This document shows positions 6,608 to 12,723 of a DNA stretch of 12,723 nucleotides, piece after piece (position 1 is the first letter of the stretch; each line of letters opens with the position of its first letter). The position numbers and the translations under genes are program-made. The notes below the pieces were generated by a model that was not told where the DNA came from, ran no database searches, and saw only the letters and a list, made by a program, of their open reading frames with translations. The DNA comes from an uncultured Lentisphaeria bacterium (GTDB lineage: Bacteria > Verrucomicrobiota > Lentisphaeria > Victivallales > Victivallaceae). The stretch is from positions 1 through 12,723 of the forward strand of contig CAIJKT010000413.1 of assembly GCA_903821255.1 (NCBI GenBank), in the 5' to 3' direction.

Positions 6608-8164
6608 ATGAATAATATGTTGTCCAGCGGAAATCCACAAGGCCCGGTATTGCTTGTTGCTGCGCCGATAATGTACACTTTTCCTTTCTCTTTCGCTTAT
6701 CTTGCGGGATATTTACAGCAGCATGGAGAAAATGTCCGGCTGTTATTCCGGAGTGTGCCGGCGGAGCAGTTGGCGCAGCAGATTATTAATCAGAAGCCGC
6801 TGCTGGTCGGCTTCGGCAATTTATATCCTGAACTGAAAGAGATAAAAGAGATTATTTCCATGCTGGACAGGGCCGGGAGAAATTTCCCCGTCATTATCGG
6901 CGGACAAATGGTTTCTCCGATTCCTGAATTCGCGGTAAAAACGACAGGGGCGGACATCGGGGCCATCGGCGAGGCGGAGATTACTCTGTTCAAGGTGGCG
7001 CAGGCTTTGCGCGAAGGAAAAGATGTCGCAACTGTGGCCGGACTTGCGATACGCAATGGCGACAATGTCGTATTGACGGGCGAAGGCGAGTATATCATGG
7101 ATTTAAAAGATTTGCCTTCGATCCCGTTTGAGCTGTTTCCAGTCGATAGATGGCTTCCGGTTGGCCGCTGGTATGCGGCATTTGTCTCGCGTTCGCACTG
7201 GCGCTATGATGACCGGGTAATTCCGGTACACGGTGGACGCGGCTGTCCGTTCAAATGTAATTTCTGCTATCATCACAGCCAGTTCCGGATGCGCCCGATT
7301 GACGCTGTAATCGCAGAGACCGCATCAGCAATTGAACGTTTTGACGGCAACTTTCTGGATATATCCGACGATCTGGTGCTGAGCAGTCCCAAACGCGCCG
7401 AAGAATTGATTGCCGGATTAAAAAAACTGCCGCGTCCAGTGGAATATTATCTCTCCGCCCATTTTGACATTATTGCTCGAATGAGCGATTCGATGTTACA
7501 GGAACTAAGGGCATCCGGCTGCCGTACCGTCGGACCCGGTTACGAATCCGGCTCCGACCGCATTTTGAAGTTGATCGGCAAAAAATTTACTGCTGAAACG
7601 ATCCTGACCCAAACTGAACGTTTGAAGAATGCCGGAATTAAAGCTATCGGGAATTTTATGATCGGACAGCACACGGAAACACTTGAAGACGCAGAAGCAA
7701 CATTGGATTTGATGCGTAAAACGCTTGCGATTGATCCGGATATCGAATATACATTTTCCATTATGACGCCGTTTCCCGGCTCGCCGCTCTATGCACTTGC
7801 CAAAGAACAGGGATTGATTAAGGATGACCGGGATTTTTATGATAAATATTTTGAAGGCGGCGGAATCTTTGATTGGCGGCTGATCGCCAACCTTTCGGCA
7901 ATGACAGACCGGCAAATATTTGATGGTTACGCAAGAATGCAGCATGAATACGGTATGATTAAAGATGCGGCGTTCGGACGCAGATTGCGCCGGATAACCT
8001 TTCTTAAAAAAGTGGCGGGACAAGTCAATTACCGGCTGGACAAATACATCTGGAGCAAGTCCTCGCATCTGAATATTTTCCGGAAGACTGGTGACACTTT
8101 GTGCGGCATGGCAATGCGGCCTTTGGAAAGAATAGAGCTTAAAATAAGGAATAAGTCGGTATGA
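6608..8164 (+). CDS. B12-binding-domain radical SAM protein
   Basis: A 518-residue protein with two recognisable domains. Residues about 13-150 resemble a cobalamin-binding Rossmann domain: PVLLVAAP, then FPVIIGGQMVSPIPEFA and IGAIGEAE, as in BchE and P-methylase type proteins. The radical SAM core follows, with the 4Fe-4S motif C213-x3-C217-x2-C220 inside GGRGCPFKCNFCYHH. ESGSDRILKLIGK and GNFMIGQHTETLED are typical later core strands. Members catalyse radical methylations, ring contractions and other difficult reactions on unactivated carbons; the substrate cannot be read here. AGGAAG at 6593-6598, 9 bp before the ATG, supports the start. The stop overlaps the next start as ATGA (8161-8164). 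The last 80 residues are basic and unassigned. Confidence 0.9.
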   Translation: MNNMLSSGNPQGPVLLVAAPIMYTFPFSFAYLAGYLQQHGENVRLLFRSVPAEQLAQQIINQKPLLVGFGNLYPELKEIKEIISMLDRAGRNFPVIIGGQMVSPIPEFAVKTTGADIGAIGEAEITLFKVAQALREGKDVATVAGLAIRNGDNVVLTGEGEYIMDLKDLPSIPFELFPVDRWLPVGRWYAAFVSRSHWRYDDRVIPVHGGRGCPFKCNFCYHHSQFRMRPIDAVIAETASAIERFDGNFLDISDDLVLSSPKRAEELIAGLKKLPRPVEYYLSAHFDIIARMSDSMLQELRASGCRTVGPGYESGSDRILKLIGKKFTAETILTQTERLKNAGIKAIGNFMIGQHTETLEDAEATLDLMRKTLAIDPDIEYTFSIMTPFPGSPLYALAKEQGLIKDDRDFYDKYFEGGGIFDWRLIANLSAMTDRQIFDGYARMQHEYGMIKDAAFGRRLRRITFLKKVAGQVNYRLDKYIWSKSSHLNIFRKTGDTLCGMAMRPLERIELKIRNKSV

Positions 8165-9024
8165 AAGACAATTTTAAGCAATATATCCGTTCATGGATGC
8201 CGCCGGCGTTATTCCGTCTCAAAGCCGGGCTGACTTCTTCGGAAATCAGTTTCAAAGGCGATTTCCGGGAATGGAATGATGCATTGACCGGTTCAACCGG
8301 TTACGATGCCGGCGGGATATTGAAAAAGGCTGCCGCCGCAACGATGGCGGTAGTGTCAGAAAAAGCCGTGTTTGAACGCGATTCAGTGCTGTTCGATGAG
8401 ATTCAATATTCCTGGCCGGTGCTGGCCGGACTGATGAAAGCGGCGGCGGATGATGGCGGACAGTTACGTGTATTGGATTTCGGCGGTGCTCTCGGCAGTT
8501 CGTACTATCAAAACCGGAAATTCATGGAAAAGTTGAAAGTGGTAAAATGGTGCATTGTCGAACAGAAAAATTTTGTTGAATGCGGCAAACGCGATTTTGA
8601 GACTGATGTGTTGAAGTTCTTCTCCTGTATTGAAGATGCGACCAAAAGTTGTAAATTTAACGTGATATTACTGTCGAGCGTGCTACCTTACCTGGAGCAA
8701 CCTTACGACATTCTTGCCAGGATAATCGAACTTGGCGTCAGTACTGTGATAATAGACCGCACTCCCGTATTGCCTGGCAACGCTGACCGGCTTACCATTC
8801 AGAACATCCCCGGCACAATTTATCATGCCAGCTATCCGGCATGGTTTTTTTCGGAAAAGAAATTTTTGAATTTTATGGACAAAAAATATTCCATGCTGGT
8901 TAAATTTGATACGCTGGGCGGGGAAGTCAGACTAAAAACTCCAGTTGCTACGGCGAATACCCGAGGATATATTTTCAAATTGAAAGAAACGGAGTTGCGG
9001 AAAAATGAAAAAAGTTTTGAGTAA
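8161..9024 (+). CDS. TIGR04325-family putative methyltransferase
   Basis: A 287-residue protein that I recognise as the TIGR04325 family of predicted methyltransferases, found mainly in surface-polysaccharide loci. Family landmarks are present in order: FKGDFREW near the N-terminus, GYDAGGIL, FERDSVLFDEIQYSWPVLAGL, LDFGGALGSSYYQN (from residue 105; the SAM-binding loop), WCIVEQKNFVECG, LLSSVLPYLEQP, IIDRTP and IYHASYPAWFFSE. Length is normal for the family. It overlaps the radical SAM gene by 4 bp and the FkbM-like gene by 20 bp, so the three are likely translated as a unit. The reaction and substrate of this family are not established as far as I know; methyl transfer is inferred from the fold. 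Confidence 0.88.
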   Translation: MKDNFKQYIRSWMPPALFRLKAGLTSSEISFKGDFREWNDALTGSTGYDAGGILKKAAAATMAVVSEKAVFERDSVLFDEIQYSWPVLAGLMKAAADDGGQLRVLDFGGALGSSYYQNRKFMEKLKVVKWCIVEQKNFVECGKRDFETDVLKFFSCIEDATKSCKFNVILLSSVLPYLEQPYDILARIIELGVSTVIIDRTPVLPGNADRLTIQNIPGTIYHASYPAWFFSEKKFLNFMDKKYSMLVKFDTLGGEVRLKTPVATANTRGYIFKLKETELRKNEKSFE

Positions 9025-9976
9025 AATTTTTGAGCACCATGCACTGGCGGATAAACCGCCGGTATTGGTGGACATTGGCGCATCGACCGCGCTGCCGCCG
9101 CAATGGCGCGAAATTGCCGAATATTCGATTTGCATTGCCTTTGATCCTGACCGGCGGCAGATGGAATATATCGAGAATGAGCGCGGATTTAAAAAAATGT
9201 ATATTTTCCCGGCGATAGTCCATGAATCCATTAACGGACAAACTGATTTTTACCTGACGGCATCGCCTGAATGTTCGAGTACGCTGCCACCGCGTTACGC
9301 GGAATTGAATGAGTATCTCTTCGCGCCCCTGTTCAAGCTGGAAAAGCAGGCAAAACTGGCGGCGGTAACATTGCCGGCAATATTGAAAGAGCTGAATCTG
9401 GATTATATTGACTGGTTCAAAACCGACTCCCAGGGAACTGATCTGCGGCTGTTCAGAAGCATTCCTGATACGGTTCGTCGCCGGACTCTTGCCGCTGAAT
9501 TTGAACCGGGAATAATCGATGCGTATCAGGGAGAGGACAAGTTATGGGCGTTATTGTCTTTTATGGAGCAGGAACCGTTCTGGTGCAGCAGCTTTAAGCT
9601 GCTCGGCAGCCGCCGGATGTCTCCTGAGCTTGCAGACCGGTATTTTCCCGGCCTGCGCCGACGGCTGCTGCATACGGTATTGCAACCTGCGCCGGGATGG
9701 GCGGAAGTAACATTTCTCAATAATCTCTCAGGGCAGGATATGGGAATCCGGGAATATCTGCTGGGTTGGGTATTCGCTGCCGGCATGAGACAATACGGCG
9801 CTGCACTCCAGATTGCGGAAAATGGCATGGCGCTTTATAGTGATGTTTTATTCAAAGAATTGGCCGAGTATACCGTGAAATCAATCAACCGGGACTGTAT
9901 ATTCAGCTTGAAAGTGCCGGTAAAATGGTTGAAACGGCTGATGCGGCAGTTGGGAGTCACGGTAAAACCGGATTAA
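9005..9976 (+). CDS. Divergent FkbM-like methyltransferase homologue
   Basis: A 323-residue protein with an FkbM-like first half: VLVDIGAST (20-28) as motif I, FDPDRRQM as the acidic loop, and YIDWFKTDSQGTDLRLFRSI where canonical members have KIDVEG. The hallmark is thus changed to KTDSQG (139-144): D141 and G144 are kept, but the glutamate is replaced by Gln. The C-terminal 120 residues, after AAEFEPGIIDAYQGEDKLW, are an extension beyond typical FkbM enzymes and show no motif I recognise. The start at 9005 lies inside the previous gene (20 bp overlap), and the next gene follows after 19 bp. It may be a methyltransferase with altered specificity or a non-catalytic partner of its neighbours. 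Confidence 0.65.
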   Translation: MKKVLSKIFEHHALADKPPVLVDIGASTALPPQWREIAEYSICIAFDPDRRQMEYIENERGFKKMYIFPAIVHESINGQTDFYLTASPECSSTLPPRYAELNEYLFAPLFKLEKQAKLAAVTLPAILKELNLDYIDWFKTDSQGTDLRLFRSIPDTVRRRTLAAEFEPGIIDAYQGEDKLWALLSFMEQEPFWCSSFKLLGSRRMSPELADRYFPGLRRRLLHTVLQPAPGWAEVTFLNNLSGQDMGIREYLLGWVFAAGMRQYGAALQIAENGMALYSDVLFKELAEYTVKSINRDCIFSLKVPVKWLKRLMRQLGVTVKPD

Positions 9977-9995
9977 TAACGGAAAGAACTGAAAC

Positions 9996-10430
9996 ATGGA
10001 TACTTCAATTTCAATCAAGGTCAAAAACAGCGGTTATGTCGAACTTAAAAAAGTGATCGATGAACGGGACGGCGCTTTATGCATAATGGAAAGCATGCGC
10101 GATATTCCGTTTGACATAAAACGCGTTTATTATATCAATCATATTGAACACGGCGTCAGTATCCGCGGCAAACATGCCCACCGCACGTTATCACAGGTGA
10201 TATTCTGCATCAACGGCAGTTTCATGTTGAGTCTGGATGACGGCACATGCAAGCAGGATGTGTTGATGTGGCGTGATAATGTCGGGGTTATACTTGGACC
10301 CGGACTCTGGCATACGATGCACAGTTTTTCCAGCGGCTGTCTGCTGATGGTGGTGGCCGGCGACTATTATAATGAACAGGATTATATCCGTGATTACGAT
10401 GAATTCATGAAATTTGTAAAGGTGAAATGA
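9996..10430 (+). CDS. FdtA/QdtA-type dTDP-4-keto-6-deoxyhexose 3,4-ketoisomerase
   Basis: A 144-residue single-domain cupin of the WxcM-like C-terminal/FdtA family. These enzymes move the keto group of dTDP-4-keto-6-deoxyglucose from C4 to C3, supplying the substrate for a C3 aminotransferase. The family signature RGKHAHRTLSQ contains H60 and H62, matching the HxH pair of FdtA enzymes. It is followed by CINGSFMLSLDDG, the GPGLWHTM strand and a C-terminal DYIRDYDEFMKF, all typical. GGAAAG at 9981-9986, 9 bp before the ATG, supports the start. Its stop overlaps the aminotransferase start in ATGA, the standard pairing for Fuc3N or Qui3N synthesis. I cannot separate FdtA (galacto product) from QdtA (gluco product) by eye, so no symbol is assigned. 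Confidence 0.9.
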   Translation: MDTSISIKVKNSGYVELKKVIDERDGALCIMESMRDIPFDIKRVYYINHIEHGVSIRGKHAHRTLSQVIFCINGSFMLSLDDGTCKQDVLMWRDNVGVILGPGLWHTMHSFSSGCLLMVVAGDYYNEQDYIRDYDEFMKFVKVK

Positions 10431-11536
10431 CAATGATTCCCCAATGCAGTCCGTTAGCTAATTATCAGGCGCATAAACCGGAGATTGATCGTGCCGTCCT
10501 CCAGACCATGGACAGCGGCTGGTATATTTTAGGCCGGGAAGTTGAGGCTTTTGAAAAGGAGTTTGCCGCGTGGAACGGTAGCGCCCTCTGTGTCAGTTGT
10601 GCCAACGGCACTGATGCGCTGGAATTGACTCTACGCGCATCGGGAATCGGTCATGGCGATCATGTGATCACCGTGGCGAATACTGCCGTAGCAACAATTT
10701 CAGCTATTGAACGGACAGGAGCGCAGCCGGTTTTTGCCGATATTAATCCGGAAACACTCACGATGTGTCCGGTTTCGCTCGATAAACTGCTTGGTCAAGG
10801 AAACGATAAGGTAAAGGCCGTGATCGCAGTACACCTTTTCGGGCATCCGTCCGCAATTAATAAGATCGGCGCTATTGTTGAAAAAAGCGGCAGAATTTTA
10901 ATCGAAGACTGCGCACAAGCTCATGGTGCAGCCGTTAACGGGAAAAATGTCGGCTCATTCGGCGCGGCCGCGGCATTCAGCTTCTACCCCACCAAAAATC
11001 TCGGGGCACTGGGCGATGGCGGCGCAGTAGTTACCGATTCGCCGGAACTGGCCGAAAAGATACGGTGTCTCCGGCAGTACGGCTGGGAACAGCGTTACAT
11101 CAGCAGTTATGCCGGAATCAACAGCCGCCTGGATGAAATTCAGGCGGCGGTATTGCGGGTAAAATTGAAATATCTGGATGAAGAAAACCGGAAACGGCAG
11201 GCATTGGCCGCAGTTTATGATGCCGGACTGGCTGAACTTACTGAACTGGCTACTCCGAAAGTGAGTCCTGGATGCAGCCATGTCTATCATCAATATGTGA
11301 TATTGGCGGACAAACGAGACCAGCTTCAGGCTTTTCTCAAGGCGAACGGGGTCGGTACTGCAGTGCATTACCCGGAGGCGGTTCACCGCCAGCCGGCTTA
11401 TATACGTTATGCCGGAACCGGCCTGCCGCATACAGAAGAGGTCAACCGGAAATTGTTAAGCCTGCCGATGTTTCCTGAGCTTGAACTTGAAGCCGCTGAA
11501 CAAGTGGTTCAGATCATAAAGAAATTCTATTCATGA
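10427..11536 (+). CDS. DegT/DnrJ/EryC1/StrS sugar aminotransferase (FdtB/QdtB-like)
   Basis: A 369-residue PLP-dependent aminotransferase expected to aminate C3 of a dTDP-3-keto-6-deoxyhexose, giving dTDP-Fuc3N or dTDP-Qui3N. Features: SGWYILGREVEAFE near the start, CANGTDALELTLRA (58-71) for phosphate binding, NTAVATISAI (85-94), EDCAQAHGA with D161 and Q164 contacting PLP, and FSFYPTKNLGALGDGG with Lys190 as the Schiff-base lysine. GINSRLDEIQAAVLRVKL and the C-terminal HYPEAVHRQPAY region are also canonical. Length is normal. The start ATG 10427 overlaps the ketoisomerase stop; an in-frame ATG at 10433 is a minor alternative. The adjacent ketoisomerase makes the C3-amino assignment more likely than C4. 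The acetyltransferase that usually completes the pathway is not in the window. Confidence 0.93.
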   Translation: MTMIPQCSPLANYQAHKPEIDRAVLQTMDSGWYILGREVEAFEKEFAAWNGSALCVSCANGTDALELTLRASGIGHGDHVITVANTAVATISAIERTGAQPVFADINPETLTMCPVSLDKLLGQGNDKVKAVIAVHLFGHPSAINKIGAIVEKSGRILIEDCAQAHGAAVNGKNVGSFGAAAAFSFYPTKNLGALGDGGAVVTDSPELAEKIRCLRQYGWEQRYISSYAGINSRLDEIQAAVLRVKLKYLDEENRKRQALAAVYDAGLAELTELATPKVSPGCSHVYHQYVILADKRDQLQAFLKANGVGTAVHYPEAVHRQPAYIRYAGTGLPHTEEVNRKLLSLPMFPELELEAAEQVVQIIKKFYS

Positions 11537-12510
11537 AATACTACTTCTGTACTTATTTTGACTCTTTTTATGTTTTTCAGGGGATGACCTTGTATCGTTC
11601 CATGAGTAAGCTGAACTTGGATTTTACTTTCTTTGTCGCGTGTCTGGATGACCGGGCCTATGACATCCTGACACGGCTGGAGGAACCGGATATTGTCCCG
11701 ATCCGTTTGGCGGATATTGAGGCTTTCGACCCGGAATTTGCCGCAGCAGGGAACAACCGGAGCATCGTTGAATATTATTTTACGCTCAGCCCGGTATTGC
11801 CGCTCTATCTTTTTAATAAATTCCCTGAGATAGAGATTCTCGCCTATCTGGATTCCGATTTGTATTTTTATTCCAGTCCACAACCCGTCTATGATGAACT
11901 CGGCGACAATTCGACGCTGATTATTGAACATCGTTTTCCGGAGGAACTTAAATACCGGGAAAAGTTCGGCAAATACAACGTCCAGTGTCAATTGTACCGT
12001 AATGACGCCAACGGGCTGGAATGTCTCCGCTGGTGGCGTGAACGCTGCATCGAATGGTGTTATGACCGGCTGGAGGATAATCGTTTCGCCGATCAGAAAT
12101 ACCTTGATGTCTGGCAGGAGAAATTTAAGAACGTGGTTGTCCTGCAGCATAAAGGAGCCGGACTCGCCCCATGGAACTGGTACAGGTATGATTTGCAAAT
12201 CAGACAGGGCGACCATCTGATGGTTGATGAGGTTCCGCTGATTTTTTATCACTTTCAGGGATTCAAACCGTTGAACCGGTTTATGATCAATCACGGACTC
12301 GGCAATTATCACCGGGTAATGCCGCGTCCTTTGCTTAACTGGTTTTATTTGGGCTATCTTGACGAATTGAAGAAAACTCAAGAGTGGTTGAACAATAAAG
12401 CCGGCACCGGCGATATCAATTTCTACGGACGCAACCGGCGAACCGGCTTTTCAAAGCTCAGAATGATTGCTTCCGGTATTAAAAATCGGGGATTGATGCT
12501 GCATATCTGA
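11533..12510 (+). CDS. Putative GT-A-fold glycosyltransferase with DSD motif
   Basis: A 325-residue soluble protein resembling GT8-like nucleotide-diphospho-sugar transferases. It starts with YYFCTYFDSFYVFQGMTLYRSM, like the first strand and helix of enzymes that scan a donor sugar. Its metal-binding candidate is YLDSDLYFY (D107, D109). FADQKYLDVW (D187, Q188) matches the DQ-containing helix of GT8 enzymes, and FYHFQGF (H240, G243) matches the C-terminal His-containing loop. It lacks the NSG motif seen in the GT8 protein at 4720-5625, so the two are distant at best. The ATGA overlap with the aminotransferase suggests it may transfer the amino sugar made by the two preceding genes (inference). 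A long antisense ORF here is a shadow. Donor and linkage are unproven. Confidence 0.7.
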   Translation: MKYYFCTYFDSFYVFQGMTLYRSMSKLNLDFTFFVACLDDRAYDILTRLEEPDIVPIRLADIEAFDPEFAAAGNNRSIVEYYFTLSPVLPLYLFNKFPEIEILAYLDSDLYFYSSPQPVYDELGDNSTLIIEHRFPEELKYREKFGKYNVQCQLYRNDANGLECLRWWRERCIEWCYDRLEDNRFADQKYLDVWQEKFKNVVVLQHKGAGLAPWNWYRYDLQIRQGDHLMVDEVPLIFYHFQGFKPLNRFMINHGLGNYHRVMPRPLLNWFYLGYLDELKKTQEWLNNKAGTGDINFYGRNRRTGFSKLRMIASGIKNRGLMLHI

Positions 12511-12567
12511 TTTTTTTAAAAAAGGATATTTCTTTAAACTTCACAGGGGACCGCAAGGGCTGAATTT

Positions 12568-12723
12568 ATGAACAGAGGGCTTAAAATATCTATTATCACC
12601 GTTACGCTGAACAGCGCGAAACATCTTGAAGAGACAATCAGGAGCGTGCTTTCGCAGAATTATAAAAACTTCGAGTATATCATCATTGACGGCGGTTCGA
12701 CCGACGGCACCCTGGACATCATC
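12568..12723 (+). CDS. Glycosyltransferase family 2, N-terminal part (runs off window)
   Basis: The first 52 codons of a GT2 enzyme. [18 protein letters not shown] followed by SVLSQNY and [16 protein letters not shown] is the classical GT2 N-terminal nucleotide-binding region; GGSTDGT is especially typical. The ATG is preceded by AAGGG at 12555-12559, 8 bp upstream. The gap of 57 bp after the previous gene contains no clear terminator, so it likely continues the same operon. The catalytic DxD and the acceptor domain lie beyond the right edge, so specificity cannot be judged. Confidence 0.9.
   Translation, partial: MNRGLKISIITVTLNSAKHLEETIRSVLSQNYKNFEYIIIDGGSTDGTLDII

Noticed and set aside
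8346..8353. GGCGGTAG, identical to the ops element core of JUMPstart sequences
   Set aside because: It falls inside the TIGR04325 coding region with no surrounding JUMPstart sequence and not upstream of an operon, so a chance match is likely.
11527..12381. 284-codon ORF on the minus strand
   Set aside because: It lies wholly antisense to a gene with clear glycosyltransferase motifs, lacks recognisable domains, and is explained by the codon bias of the plus-strand gene.
12511..12523. T-run followed by A-run after the 11533 gene, resembling a terminator tail
   Set aside because: There is no G+C-rich stem before the T-run, and the T7/A6 run alone could not form a stable hairpin with a loop.

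Overview
The window is part of a cell-surface polysaccharide (O-antigen or capsule type) biosynthesis locus from a bacterium, most likely a Gram-negative one. It encodes a Wzx-type flippase, several glycosyltransferases, two nucleotide-sugar enzymes and an unusually large number of methyltransferase-like proteins. Nothing in the sequence fixes the phylum. Composition is uneven: the left third and the central gap are A+T-rich, while the right part (about 8.2-12.5 kb) is richer in G+C, which is common in mosaic, horizontally exchanged surface-glycan loci.

Layout. (1) 1-2902, plus strand: a FkbM-family methyltransferase cut by the window edge, a Wzx-like flippase, and a methyltransferase-like protein of unknown substrate. 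(2) 2903-3987: a possible 38-codon gene stub, one class I methyltransferase on the minus strand (the only convincing minus-strand gene), and a gene-free gap of about 360 bp at roughly 24% G+C in its core. This looks like a recombination or insertion joint. (3) 3988-6539, plus strand: another methyltransferase-like protein, a GT8-family glycosyltransferase and a GT2-like glycosyltransferase, closely packed. (4) 6608-9976: a B12-binding radical SAM protein, a TIGR04325-family methyltransferase and a divergent FkbM-like protein, with overlapping gene ends. (5) 9996-12510: an FdtA/QdtA-type sugar 3,4-ketoisomerase, a DegT/DnrJ/EryC1/StrS aminotransferase and a DxD glycosyltransferase, joined by ATGA overlaps. 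(6) From 12568: the start of a GT2 glycosyltransferase that runs off the right edge.

How they may work together (inference). The ketoisomerase and aminotransferase would convert a dTDP-4-keto-6-deoxyglucose precursor into a dTDP-3-amino-3,6-dideoxyhexose (Fuc3N or Qui3N). The glycosyltransferases would assemble an undecaprenyl-linked repeat unit, the methyltransferases would decorate it, and the flippase would export it. RmlA/RmlB, an N-acetyltransferase, an initiating transferase and a Wzy polymerase are not in the window. The most distinctive part is the translationally coupled trio radical SAM / TIGR04325 / FkbM-like (6608-9976), whose product cannot be predicted from known families.
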